Shown here piece after piece: positions 34,465-45,877 of a stretch of 64,000 nucleotides of DNA; within the stretch, counting starts at the first letter, position 1; each line of letters starts with the position of its first letter. Origin of the DNA: Pleurotus ostreatus/Saccharomyces cerevisiae fusant (Eukaryota > Opisthokonta); assembly GCA_024196135.1 (NCBI GenBank), contig JAMQCK010000003.1, positions 124,001 through 188,000 of the forward strand. The letters run 5' to 3'. The notes below the pieces were generated by a model. It ran no database searches. It saw only the letters and a program-made list of their open reading frames with translations, and was not told the origin of the DNA. The position numbers and the translations under genes were made by a program.

Positions 34465-34540
34465 CGGACACGGGCGACGGGCGATGGGTGACGGACAGTG
34501 AGAGACAGGCGACGGGCGACGGGCGATGGACGGCGAGCAA
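34465..34540. repeat. Short degenerate tandem repeat (GACGGGC-like unit)
   Basis: Runs of GACGGGCGA-type 7-9 bp units with interruptions. Confidence 0.5.
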
Positions 34541-35408
34541 AGGCGCCCAACGTCAAGCGCAGTGGTGGTCGAAAGCAACTTGCGTGTCGCGCGCCGCTCG
34601 CTTACAAATACTGATCTCGGTGTCTGCCGGTCACCACCATGATGTCACCGCCAAGTCAGCGACTTCGCGCTCTCCCCAACTCTCACGCCCCTTTCGCCGC
34701 TCCGCTCGCCGTCCTCGCCTGTCACACCTCGATTCTGGATTCCCTCGAACGCTACTTGGCCAGCGTCAGACTGTCATTCAGGACAAGCGAAGCACTGACC
34801 CCGGCTTGATTCAGGGTCGCGTCACCCGTGCACTCGCTATAGTGCCCGACGTCGGACAGCGCGCGTCCCGACCCCACCGAGGCTGCGAATGCTTGCCTAT
34901 AGCCCTTCACAACTTGATTGCACAAGCACAAGTCCAATACGCTGCTACAGACCATATCGAACCCTACTCTGCTGTCTCGCTACCTGACCCACGGTATCCA
35001 TTGTACACGTTACAGTATCCGACGTTGTGTTTTCGACTGTATTTCAGCCAATATTTCATGGAGTTGAACGCCGTCCTGCACGCCTCTTGAATGACCACCC
35101 CATCAGTTTTCTGGTACGCAAGGCAGCGGAAGAGCAGCAGGAGCCTCAGCGCGACTCGGACGTGTGATTCACAGGCAGGCAGGTGCGGTGCTGCCCCCAA
35201 ATAGCACATTCTGACGACCGTTGGGCTACGAATTAGCTGGCTCCGAGGTGCTACAATAGGCCAGCCCTCACATATACTGAGGCTTAACATCGTCGGGGTC
35301 ACATTGCGGGCTATACGAAGTAGGTGGGTGTTCTATATCGCGTTGCGGCGGATTTTGGTGCTTTATAACACAGCATATCATAGGCCGGGTTTATTAGAGC
35401 ACGAGATA

Positions 35409-36769
35409 TCATCGCGTTTGCCACGAAGTGTTATAACATGGGGTTCGATTTCCTGATGGCCCGCAGTTCGTAGCAAAGCGCAAAGGCTCCGGAACACCCG
35501 CGGCCTTCGTCCCAATCATTGACTGCGCCGTCGCATGCTGCTGCAGCGTGACGACGAGGACGACGAAGGTCGGGTAGATGCCCTGCAGGTGATTTGAAGT
35601 CAGTATACATGAAGAGGGCAACTTTCGCCGTGTCGGAGGATGTCAGAAGAGGGCGCCATCGAGACACGCACAGCGAGCACGAAGGTGAGCACACCGAAGT
35701 TCATCAGGTAGGCTACGTTGTGGGTGATGGAGCTCATTTCGAGGATCTAGGTAGACGTCAGTCCCGCACTGATCTGACGACGAGAGGAAACATCTCACCC
35801 AAACGACACAGTACACGACGCCGGACTCGACGAGGAGAACGAGTATGCCTCCGACCTGCCCGCCTCCGGACATGAACTTCATCGAGGCGCGGACGTTGCG
35901 CCGGTACATCCTTTGAAGATAGGTCAGCTTGCTACTCGCTCGCACGCACCAGATGAGGAAGCGGTCGTGCCAGAACTGAAAGACTCACCAAAGCTTAATC
36001 CCCACCAGCGCCGTCGTGACCGCATTCGTGACGAGCATCGCCGAGCGCGCGATAGTGTGAGGAATGGGCGACTCGCTCATATTTGCTTGAAGCGCGCCGT
36101 TGATTATGACAGCGACTGGTCGAGGGAAGGCGCCAATCAGCCGACGGTGAGGACAATCGAGCTGATGAAATGTTCACCGGCACTGTAGGTCATGCATAGC
36201 AGAAGAAGCACCTGCGCAATGCGACTATTCGGCCACAGGATCCATGCGCGCCAGACGACTATTGCGTCGCTGATGATGTACTGCCGATGGAGGAAAAATA
36301 TGAGAAGCGCGGGCGTGAGGCGACAAGACGAGCTTGGACGTACATTGAGGCGCGCCGTGACCGCGTGTACGATATCGAGCTTGCTGATGAGAGTAAGGTA
36401 GCGGGATGGAGGAGCCCCGACCCCAATCCTCAGGAGGAGCGATAATAGGATCACATATGTGATCACGCCGAGCGTCGAGGAAAGAAGTAAGAGGGTGACT
36501 GAAGCATTCAGTACCCGAGACGCTGTGTTGCGCTTGCGGCTATTGAGCATCAGTCCAGGATTCTACGATTCGTGTGAGAAGAGGATGCTTGCATCAACGC
36601 TGGGATCACAGCGGCGAAAAGTCCCGTCTGCACACCTAGAGAAAAGCGTAAGTGTGACGCCATGGGCAAGACGCACTCCCTCACCATAGCATAACAGCAG
36701 CGATCCTATTCCTTGTATTGTGGTTTGCACGTCTGCGACATCAGATTCAACCAAGGGATGCGACGGCAT
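35409..36769 (-). CDS. Seven-helix membrane protein, basidiomycete-type, unknown function
   Basis: Multi-exon gene for a protein of about 330 residues with roughly seven hydrophobic segments. The N terminus is MPSHPLVESDVADVQTTIQGIGSLLLCYG. Then come LNASVTLLLLSSTLGVITYVILLSLLLRIG, YIISDAIVVWRAWILWPNSRIAQVLLLLCMTYSA, ARSAMLVTNAVTTALVGIKLW, YRRNVRASMKFMSGGGQVGGILVLLVESGVVYCVVW, MNFGVLTFVLAV and GIYPTFVVLVVTL. The combination ISDAIVVWRAW ... YRR ... LLVESGVVYC ... GIYPT is common in expanded basidiomycete membrane protein families that I know only as uncharacterised. Topology resembles a receptor; function unknown. Some exon borders (35760-35830) are approximate. The last 15 residues look unlike the rest and may run into repeat-derived DNA. 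Confidence 0.75.
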
Positions 36770-37498
36770 GAACGGCCTTCATATGGCCCTTCTTCCTAAA
36801 CCGTGGTGCTTGTTTGAAGGGTGGAGGGAAGCGAAACAGAGGTGGGTATGACGACTGGCTTATATACACCGCGCGGCGACCTCTTGCAAGGGTCCCACAA
36901 GCGAGAGGAGCTTAGAGCGCCCGGGGGTGTACAAGCGCCGATGCTGGGCGTCGTAGCCAAGCAGACTATCAGGGAGCTGTGCGACAGCGGGAGGTGCATT
37001 AATCAGGTGTGGGGCAGCAAAAACGTCAAGCGAGAGAGCCAGTGGCGTGCACCAAGCACTGCAGGTACGTCCACGTTGTCATCGGTAGAGGTTCAAGATG
37101 GCCGACAATGGCGGAAAGCCTTTCGAGTGCGCTGAATTTCAAGGACGACTTATGATATATGATAGCGTATATTTCACGCACTTATTTGTTCATTGAGTAG
37201 CGAACAGGGCTGGAAAGTGACTGATGTTTTGAAGACATTGTGGTCGTAAGCAAGCTGGGAAGAACAAAGGGATTTCTGGATTAGGGACTCGGCAGATGCC
37301 GAATCAATCTCAGGCGCCAAGATGACGGCGTGCTCTTTGGCGACTTGTGGGCGAGGTGCTGCCTGCAGTCATCTCGAGTCAAGCATCTCTAGATAATCTA
37401 TCTGTGCTTCTTGCGCAAGGACTTGTCTGCTGCCACAAGAGAGGCTATTGAGGAACTCAAGTTGTACGATCAACTTGTACGTGGAGTCATGGCATCCA
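36770..37498. other. Intergenic stretch between divergent seven-helix and S9 peptidase genes
   Basis: Both promoters should lie here. The plus frame 36821-37135 has no family features. The peptidase might have an upstream untranslated exon, which I cannot show. Confidence 0.35.
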
Positions 37499-39927
37499 CA
37501 CGAGCACCGTACGGGACATGGGATTCCCCACTTACTATTGAGCATGTCGTTGAGAACGCGTGTAGCATTTCTTGTCGCTGAAACGTATCAACTGATACTG
37601 TTCGCAGGCAGCGAACGTCCACGCTCAACCGATCTTCGTCGATCCCATCACATCCAAGCTATATCTTTCCGACTCGCGTCCCTCTGAGGGAGGCAGGACT
37701 GCGCTCGTAGACTTTGAGAGTGGGAAGGACGTTATCCCGGGGTCGCAGTGGAACATCGGGACCAAGGTTCACGAGTATGGCGGAGGCGCGTTGGCCGTCC
37801 GTGATGGTGTCTTCTATTTCTCGCAGCGCAGCGACAGTCGCGTATATCGCTTCAAGGAAGGGGATGGAGATCCTGTCCCCGTAACGCCAGGTGCGCCCCC
37901 AACAATATCCCCTGGGTTATGCACTCATGAGCGATCGTAGAGAACAGCCACTGGCGCTACGCCGACTTCGACATCCACCCCACCCATCCCCACCTAATCA
38001 TCGCGGTCCTTGAGGACCACACCAAGCCCAACCCCGCGGACGTGACCAACTCCCTCTGCATCATCGACACCGCCAAATCCGCCGTCCATCCCCTCATCCA
38101 AGGCGCCGACTTCTACGCCCAACCGCGCTTCTCGCCCGACGGGAAGAGAATCACCTGGCAGCAATGGTACCACCCCGACATGTCCTGGACTGGGTCCGAG
38201 GTCTACGTTGCGGACTTCGATTCGGCTACCCTCCGCGCGGACGCGATCACCCACGTCGCCGGCGCGCGCCGCAAGGTCAGCGTCGTCTACCCGACGTGGG
38301 CGTCCGCAGACACCATCCTCTTCCTCTCGGACGAGTCGGGGTTCTACCAGCCGTACAAGTACACCGTCGGACCTGGCGCGCGCGCGACGCCCATACTGCG
38401 CGAGCTGACGAACTTCGACTGGAACGGGAACTCGCCAGCATGGACCTTCGGCTGGAGCTTCTACGCCGCGCTCGAGGATAGGCAGCATGCCGTATTCACG
38501 GGCACGAAGGACGGGCGCGCGGCGTTCTTCCTCGTCGACTTGAAGTCGGGCGAGAAGCACCAGCTGGACATCCCGTACGTGACGGTCGACTACCTGCGAC
38601 TCATCCCCTCCGGCGGCTCAAGCTCGAAACTTGTGTTTGTCGGCGACCTTACGGACGATGGCTCGGCTACGGTGCAGCTCACTATCACGCCCTCGTCTCC
38701 GTTGTCATCCTCCGCATACGAAGTCAACAAGCTCTCTTCGCGCCCGACAGTCTTCTCCAGAGGCAAACTTCCGAGAGATCTTGTCTCTCAGCCACAGCCC
38801 ATGACGCTTACAGCGCCCGATGGCCAGTATACCAACCAATGCTGCAGCTGGTTCTGACCCTCGCTTCAGGTCACGATATCCATGTCATATTCTGGCCTCC
38901 CAACAACCCGGCCTACACAGGCGGTCTCGATGGCGAGAAGCCTCCCTGCGTCGTACAAGCGCACAGCGGACCCACCGGGCTCACACCCCCAAAGCTCGAC
39001 CTCGAGATCCAGTACTACACAACGAGAGGATGGGCGTGGTACGTTTGTTTCCTCGCCGTACTACTCATCACCGTTCATTATGACCATCGCTCACTCTCCC
39101 TCCTTCAGGCTCGAAGTCAACTACCGGGGCTCTTCCGGCTACGGGCGCGCTTACATGGACGCGCTCAACGGTCAATGGGGCATCGCCGACGCTGAGGACT
39201 GCATCACTGCCGCGCAGCTGCTGTCCGAGTACGTCGACACGAAGCGCATGGTCATCCGCGGGAGCTCGGCCGGCGGGTACACCGTGCTCTCCGCGCTGTC
39301 GTTCTCCTCGAATCCGAAGTTCTTCGCGGCGGGGACATCGAGGTGGGTGTGGTCGTGCTGGCGGTGTCGTCAACTTGGCGAGGGTGCCAACTGCTGACCG
39401 AATAACCTCGCCAGCTATGGCATCGCGGACATCGCCCTCCTCATGTCGAGCAACATGCACAAGTTCGAGATGCACTATATCGACGTGCTCATCCGGCCGG
39501 AAGGGCAGTACGAAGCGAAGGAGGAAAGGGACAAGTTGTACGCTGCGCGGTCGCCCATCACGCACGTCGAGAAGATTGTGTGCCCTTTGTTGGTAAGTGG
39601 TGTTTCTGTTCACCGGGAGACGTCCTTTCTGTGGGCGCATTGTGTATCGAGCCCCGCGCTAACAACCCCCAGATTCTCCAAGGCGAGGAAGACACCGTCG
39701 TGCCCAAATCCCAGGCGCAGGTCATGTACGACACGATCAAGGAGCGGGGCGGCGTAGCGGAACTGCAGGTGCGTAGCATTCCAGTACTATTGAATGGTGC
39801 ATGAAGCTCATATCATGCATAGTTCTACCCAGGTGAGGGTCATGGCTTCCGCAAGGCGGAGACCGTACGTGACTGCACGGAGCGCGAACTGAAGTTCTAC
39901 GAGCGTATACTTGGATTGAAGAAGTGA
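37499..39927 (+). CDS. Prolyl oligopeptidase family S9 peptidase (acylaminoacyl-peptidase/DPP-like)
   Basis: Serine peptidase of about 660 residues, probably cytosolic (no signal peptide). Start MASTRAPYGTWDSPLTIEHVV. The N-terminal half forms a beta-propeller-like region: IFVDPITSKLYLSDSRPSEGGR, VHEYGGGALAVRDGVFYFSQRSDSRVYR, HPTHPHLIIAVLEDH, and FSPDGKRITWQQWYHPDMSW (TolB-like). The catalytic half has HDIHVIFWPP, VQAHSGPTGLT, VNYRGSSGYGRAYMDALNGQWG and the nucleophile motif RGSSAGGYT. The Asp region is LQGEEDTVVPKSQ and the His box GEGHGFRKAETV. It ends ERILGLKK. All three catalytic residues are present. About eight exons. Exact peptidase type (S9C acylaminoacyl versus other oligopeptidase) is not decided from motifs. 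Confidence 0.9.
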
Positions 39928-40494
39928 AGTATATAAGTAGTGTTGTACTAACTTGCATTGTATTTCAGTACAGTATCGTCGGTCCTCCATGTGCGACGGG
40001 CAGCGCGTGCCACAGGGCAGGACAGCACGTTCCCACCTCTCATTGCCTCGAAATGAAGTCTGCGAGAAGGGAAGACGCATCCATGACATACGGTGACGCG
40101 TTGAGGCATTTCGCCGCACATTGCCTTGGCGCTCATTGTTCTATCGGCAAGTCCATTGTCCCAAACCTATCGAGAGCCTATCGGCAATACCCGAAGGCCC
40201 AGAGGTTCGAACTCGTCATATCCAGACACGCGCTTTGTGACAGCGTGCGAGGCGAAGGCAGGGCGAAGGAGGGCGAAGGCGAGCTGAGGCTTCCATTCTC
40301 CTGGCTTGCTCCAATGACGCATGCACCTGAGCTAGAAAAGAGAGTTGGAGGCGGTAAAGGAGAGTTGGAGGCGGTGAGGGCGGCGGAGGCGTGCTCGGGG
40401 CTACATAAGGAGGTTCTTTGGGCCCTGGCTTTACATCTTCTTTGCTCATCTGACGCCACTTCGCCTCACTACCAACAATTTATCTCCAAACGCC
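39928..40494. other. Spacer between S9 peptidase and CsbD-like genes
   Basis: Contains a small direct repeat GAGTTGGAGGCGGT twice around 40343-40378. Otherwise promoter of the next gene; the 207-codon frame across it and the next gene's first exon is not supported. Confidence 0.4.
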
Positions 40495-40901
40495 ATGTCT
40501 CCATCCAAGACTTCCGGTCAGTACCACGAGAAGAAAGGCACCTTTAAGAAGACCGTGCGTCCCTACCTTCTCATTTCTTTCCTATCCCTCCCTAATCAAC
40601 CCTCAGATCGGCAGGATTTTCCGCTTCCGCCGCATGGAAAATCGCGGTCGCATCGAGCACGCCGAAGGTACGGGCGAGTACAACGCTGCCCGCGCGGAGG
40701 GGTACGCGGAGGGCACAGGCGACCGTATCGCAGGGAAGAAGGACTCGGTCGTCGGCGCCATCACTGGGGATCGGAGTCAGCAGCATTCTGGTACGTAGCG
40801 TCGATCAAGGGAGGACAGGGCTATAGCTGACCTGACTTTTCATAGGAAACGCACGCCAGAATAAGGGCAACTGGAGGCAGCGCTTCAACCGGAAGATATA
40901 G
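40495..40901 (+). CDS. CsbD-like stress-response protein
   Basis: Small hydrophilic protein of about 98 residues. Exons read MSPSKTSGQYHEKKGTFKKT, then IGRIFRFRRMENRGRIEHAEGTGEYNAARAEGYAEGTGDRIAGKKDSVVGAITGDRSQQHS and GNARQNKGNWRQRFNRKI. The blocks EGTGEYNAARAEGYAEGT, GKKDSVVGAITGD and GNARQNKG are the hallmark of fungal CsbD-like proteins, the family that includes the cruciform-DNA binding protein Hmp1 of smuts. Function in most fungi is unknown; stress-linked abundance is typical. Two short introns (about 40555-40606 and 40792-40844). Confidence 0.85.
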
Positions 40902-41908
40902 GGTTAGGAGGCTTCATAGGGGGCATGAGACGTGAGGCTGGATGTGATGTACTACCCTGCTCAAGTACATCCGAGCCCTCAATGCCATAATTTATCATCT
41001 AGAGAGCTTATCGAAGACCTGAATTCTTGCTGCTGCTATAGAGGAAAACAATGATCGAGATGGACAATAGCGCGAGCAACGAGCGCAGAATGTGTGACAA
41101 TTACTGTGACCAAGTTGAACATTACACGCGCTCCCGCCTTATTCATCGCTCTTGCTCGTCTCGAGTGCTCTGCGCAAGAGAGATGTCGGTGCCCCGTTTC
41201 CGAACCAATATGACAGTACTTCTGCACCAAGAGGTTCTGTTCTACATGCAGGTGACACTACTTGCTTCTTGACCCTACAGCTCAGCGTTCATCCATGGCC
41301 AGGCTGGCGGTGGGAACCTAGCAAAGCCTGCATCACCTCCCTCATCTCACGCATTTACCAAAGACCAATAATGATATAATGCGTAGTCAGTCCTCCCGGG
41401 CAATGCGACGGTCAGTATGTAAGTACAGCGAAAAGCGACGACGCGGGGGGAATAACCACCCGACGAGGGGGAATAAGCACAAGATGGGGCCTCGTCCGGC
41501 GCAGCAGGCACACGCAATATACGTGGGGTGTACGCGAGGGAAGATGAGTGTACGGCAATGCAAGATGGAGCAAGATGGACAGTGGGTGTAAGAGAGCGGA
41601 AGGCTGGCGCGCCCGCGGACACGCCGCCAGCGGTAGACGCAGCGGCGGGCGCATAAAGGACGCCCGCCCGCGCGGCGGAGCACAGACGTCGAGACGAAGG
41701 TAGTGTACAGCGAACGGCCATATGAAGGCGCGGACAAAGGTAAGTGGGCGGATTGATTAAACACTGTGGTCTGCGCAGGTAGGTAGATTGCTGAGGAGGG
41801 TAGGGCAGGGCGGGGAGGGCATTCGATAGAGCAGCGAGGCGAAGGATGGAGTTCGGGGAACGCCTAGCGCGCGCACCGAACAAACGAGTATCGGGCGTGT
41901 CTATGGAG
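40902..41908. other. Intergenic stretch without a supported gene
   Basis: Converging 3' ends. The minus frames at 41347-41883 are Pro/Ala/Arg-rich and overlap each other; likely the 3' UTR of the next gene. Confidence 0.4.
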
Positions 41909-43321
41909 CTAGCGTGCGTTGGGGCTGGGCGAATGCGGCGGGGTACCCATCACGTCGGAAGCGTCCGAGTACGCGCTCGATACGGTCATGTAGGAGTCGT
42001 GGCGCGGCGGCGATAGCGAGTTGGGCGCGCCGGTGTCAAGCACAGCGATGAGGCTCTGCAGCGCGCGGTCGTTGGTGACGACTGAATCATGCGTCGCCGC
42101 TGTGGTGGCAGTCATGGCGGACGCATGCCGCGTGACTGGGTCGCTGAAGGGGTTCGCGTCCTGGAACGGATCCTCTGCATCCGCCGGTGGTTCTACAACG
42201 GACGGTATTGAGCGTCCCTTCCCCTTGTCCTTCTTAGGGGTCAAGGTCGAGGATGATCGTCTGCGGTACGTGCCCTCTTGGCTCTTGAAGAAGGGGTTCC
42301 CGATGCTTCGCCGGTTACTCGATGGCGTAGTGGGCTCATCCGGGAGCGCGGCGTGGGAAGTCGGCGGCGAGAAAGGATTTCTCGGGTCCGCGTCAGAGCT
42401 GGGGTCGAAGTTCAAGACCTCAGCCGTCTCCCACTGGTGCAAGGGCGACGCTTGGGCAGGCGGCGTTGGAATGGCTACTGAGAGCGAGGGAGACATGCGG
42501 CCCTCCGCATTGCTTGACTTGAGACTGGCAAGCGAACCTGTCGCGCTGTCATGCCATGCGAAAGCCGGTGTGGTCTCAATACGGTGCAGGAAGGGACGCG
42601 GCGGCTCGGGTTCGTCGGGACCGGCACCAGCAAGCTCACGCGCCAGATTTGGGTGGTAGACGCCGAACGACGACGGGAGGGGCTCCTCGAAGGACTTCTC
42701 CGTGGTGTGCGTGTACGCGGTACGAATGCTGGGCGACTTTTTGAACATGTTCTCCATGCGCGTGACCCCGCCCTCCACCTGCTTCGTCTCCGGGTCCGTC
42801 CAGTGGTCGCTACCGCTCTCGCGGTCGCGTCCGTCGCCGAGCTTATTCCAGAACTCGGCGCCGGACTGCGAGCGCGCGCGGTCGCCGCGCCGGTTGGAGA
42901 GGGCGGATATCGACCGATCGCCGCCGCGTCTACGGGGCGTAGCGCGGTTATACAGCCAAATTCCGAAGAGCACAATCAGGGCTGCACCAGCGAAGGCGCC
43001 AACACAGGCACCGATGACTGTGCCCAGAGGAAGATCGCCCGAGGACGCGTTGGAGGACGACTCGGGCGTGGCCGTTGCGGAGGCGGACGTAGAGGATGGT
43101 GATGCAGTGGGGGTGGTCTTCGCGTCGGTGACTACCACAGACTGAGTGCCTGCGAGCCCTGGGACGGGCCCGGTGTAGCTCGCGGAGTCGTCGCCTCCAT
43201 CCGTATCGAAAGCGATGGCGGTCGCCGTCTGCGCAGTGCCTGCAGTGTTCGAAAGGGTTACACTATCGTCCGAGAGGCCTGTGACATTGCCCTGGCGCTT
43301 CAGTCGTCTGTACGCGGGCAT
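41909..43321 (-). CDS. Single-pass membrane protein with Ser/Thr-rich ectodomain, unknown
   Basis: Intronless, 470 residues. The first 110 residues are Thr/Ser/Ala-rich (probably O-glycosylated) and contain no cleaved signal that I can see. A single helix LGTVIGACVGAFAGAALIVLFGIWLYN lies near residues 101-127 and is followed by a basic stop-transfer RRRGGDRS. The long cytosolic tail is disordered, with NPF-like FxxNPF boxes (RNPFSPP, GNPFFKS, DANPFSD) and many SP/TP sites. This layout resembles fungal wall-sensor-like or receptor-tail proteins, but no named domain is present. The N terminus (MPAYRRLKRQGNVTG) is unusual for a type I protein; an upstream exon with a signal peptide could be missing. 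Confidence 0.75.
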   Translation of the reverse strand: MPAYRRLKRQGNVTGLSDDSVTLSNTAGTAQTATAIAFDTDGGDDSASYTGPVPGLAGTQSVVVTDAKTTPTASPSSTSASATATPESSSNASSGDLPLGTVIGACVGAFAGAALIVLFGIWLYNRATPRRRGGDRSISALSNRRGDRARSQSGAEFWNKLGDGRDRESGSDHWTDPETKQVEGGVTRMENMFKKSPSIRTAYTHTTEKSFEEPLPSSFGVYHPNLARELAGAGPDEPEPPRPFLHRIETTPAFAWHDSATGSLASLKSSNAEGRMSPSLSVAIPTPPAQASPLHQWETAEVLNFDPSSDADPRNPFSPPTSHAALPDEPTTPSSNRRSIGNPFFKSQEGTYRRRSSSTLTPKKDKGKGRSIPSVVEPPADAEDPFQDANPFSDPVTRHASAMTATTAATHDSVVTNDRALQSLIAVLDTGAPNSLSPPRHDSYMTVSSAYSDASDVMGTPPHSPSPNAR

Positions 43322-45877
43322 TGTGTATGGTGAATTAACGAGCGTGGGGGATATACAGGCAGTAGCTGCGGGCTGTGCCGAGCCAAATCAGCACTAGCTG
43401 GCGTCACTATAGGATCACGTACACTGAGCCTTCATGCAAGGATGAGGGCGAGCAAAAAAGCGCCGAGGCGGGAGGGGTCGGCGCTGGCGAGGCCGGGAGC
43501 ACGTCGTGGTGAACGTCGAGAACGGTGACGGCGACGATGAGGGCGACCGTTTGCTTCCAACCACGTGCGCCTGATGGCAACCGATCACCTGATCAGCCCG
43601 GTTACCGGCGTGCCTCGTGCGTAAAGTTGGCGTCAAGACACAAATTCACGATGAGCAGTCGGATTCCTGAAGAGCTCGCGGCTCAACGGTCCAGTGGGCA
43701 CATTGGCAATGCGCGCGTCAAGCCTACAGATCTCTCCTCCCTTCAGCCTTGGAAGGATATTGCTGTACGGCATCGGAAACTTACCACAATCTCTCCTCGT
43801 GTCCAGGCCTCCTCGGCATCTATTCTCATTCGCCAGACTGCGCGGCCGCCTGGGCTTCCGCAGGACGAGTGATCAAGCATATGATGCCAGCATACCGGCC
43901 TCCCGAGGGTCACGGTCGTGGAAGATTGCGAGCATCGGCGACGAAAGAGCGGTAAGATGAGTGGAAGTACGAAGCAGAGATGGCGCTCCCTATATCCGCG
44001 ATATGCAAAGCGCTATACGAAAAGGTGGTCTTTCATTCGCTTCGGTTCTCCCTGTCAAGGAGGGCGCATCGTGCCAAGTTGCGTACCCCTCTCCACTTAC
44101 GCCGCTGATCTATATCTGGGCCAAAGAGGTAATTTTGGTGCAGCAGTCGGCCACTCGCAGACCCTACTTACAGTACCTTTGTCCTCCTTATAATTGAAAA
44201 TAATGAGACGGTATAGTAGCGTCACACCTACCTTGGGCTATATGGTATTGCGCCGTAGAAGTAGGGTGGAACGTGTATTAAAGAACAGTGCCAAGATCGT
44301 GGCGCATGCTTATGCAGTTAAGGAAGTCTACCACGGTGATTATATATCGTCGTGAGTACATAGACTTGGAGCAATTGGGATTTGGACGTGAACGACGCCC
44401 TTGAACGGCCTTGCTGGATAACAAGGCTTCGATCACGTGTAGTGTTGAACTTAAGTCACAGAGTCACAAGCAGCAGTCACGCATACATGTAACCGTCAAG
44501 GGTACGCTAACAGTCGACAGATTTAGTGAGTGGAGGGGTAAGATAGGACGAGATGACTGATGGTAGTAGCAACTCTCATTAGATACCATTCGACTGCCAC
44601 ACGTCTGCGTCTCTAGAAAGGCGAACACACGTGCGATATCCTAGGCAAGGCGTCGACGAAGACTTTGGTTAAGTTTTATGTTGGCAGATCACATCAATGC
44701 GATGGGCCATAGACTGCTTGTCTCCAGAAGTTCTGCTGAAGATCAGGACAAAAGTCAAGAGCATCTATGAATGCGTACTCAGTCCTTGAAACCAGGATGG
44801 TGGCGGATGCTGTGAAAGAATGGCGAACCACGAGGTGTCCATGCAGTGACCTTCACGTGATCGCAGCAAATTCAACTTTCACTTGGTGTCAGTTCTCGAA
44901 AACGCCCCGCCACCAGTTATTCCTCCGTCCAACTTGAAACTTGACTCCAACTTCGAAACTTGCTCTTCGGGCGCTTTAGCACCACCTTATCCCACCTGAT
45001 CAACGAGCTTAGAGCCTTTGCGTCTGTGTTACACTGCATGCAAGGACCGGTACACGTATCTGAGCAAACCAAGAGTAATGGGGTGGAACGATGAACAACG
45101 AGAATCAATGAAGAAATAACGATACGAATGTCAGTTAGCGGGTGTCTATAGGTGGGTTGGGACCAAGTCTATAGGCAGGGATGATGTACCAGTCTATAGG
45201 CGGGGATTGTTGTACCAGTCTATAGGCGGGGATTGTTGTACGTCTATAGCGCAGGATGGGATAGGGCGGGCAATGTATGGTGGAGTTGGACTCGCCAGTG
45301 GCCGGAGCTCTGACTCGCCAATACAGGATAGTGGCCCGGCAAGTACAGGACAATCATGTAGAGACGAGCGAATGTGTCAAGAAACAACAGATGAAACGGC
45401 CAGAAGACAGGTGCGGTACCAGTAGATAGGTGTAGTACCAGTAGATAAGTCTAGCACTGCAGCACTATCCGCGAACAGAGCTAACCTGCGGGGTGAGAGC
45501 AGGGCTAGCATGCATGGGTGATGTTACATGGTCGTCCTACCGGAGGCGGCCGGGCACCGGAGTGGCCCATCGGCCACCCGGCGATGCTATGTTTGAAGAG
45601 ATGGATGGATAGATGGGTGAAAATAGGGATTCATGAAGAGGGTTTATGAAGAGGGGATATGCGGTGGGCACGACGAGCAGCGAGCTATCGCCATCGTCTT
45701 GGGCCTCGGGATATTCGAAGGCTGGAGTCTTGGGAGGGATCGAATCCCGTAGACGCACGTCGGGGTCGTAAGAGTTATGTACATGAAGCAGGAAGGGGTA
45801 TGCGGTAGCGTCCTCGTTCAGTCAAGTCGCACGCGGCACCCCTCCTCGCCGACGTCGAACGACCCCTTCTCGCGCGC
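43322..45877. other. 2.6 kb stretch with a tandem repeat and no supported gene
   Basis: Plus frames at 43640-44200 (for example MSSRIPEELAAQRSSG) overlap in three registers and match nothing I know. The 26 bp tandem repeat is listed separately. Lower GC at 44200-45000 suggests non-genic DNA. Confidence 0.4.
45145..45258. repeat. Tandem repeat, unit about 26 bp, about 4.5 copies
   Basis: Units start TCTATAGG and read roughly TCTATAGGCGGGGATTGTTG followed by TACCAG. Two middle copies are identical over more than 24 bp; the outer copies are degenerate. A related pair with ACCAGTAGATA follows near 45417-45445. Minisatellite. Confidence 0.85.

Larger units (their letters stand above)
33061..35408. 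other. 2.3 kb gene-free stretch with short repeats
   Basis: Contains a 27 bp tandem repeat at 33390-33493, an AT-richer block with several TTATA motifs at 33520-33960, and GACGGGC-type short repeats at 34465-34540. A 226-codon plus frame at 34410-35090 is largely simple sequence and has no domain; I do not call it. May be a decayed mobile-element island. Confidence 0.4.

Noticed and set aside
34410..35090. 226-codon plus-strand open frame
   Set aside because: Starts in GACGGGC-type simple repeats, has no domain, and no conserved context.
37994..38560. 188-codon minus-strand open frame
   Set aside because: Antisense shadow of the S9 peptidase propeller exon.
43640..44200. Overlapping plus frames beginning MSSRIPEELAAQ
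   Set aside because: Three registers are open at once, no motif is recognised, and no splice join improves it.
45728..45760. T-arm-like GGGATCGAATCCC
   Set aside because: The stem-loop does not have a 7 nt loop with 5 bp stem, and no D-arm or anticodon arm fits on either strand.
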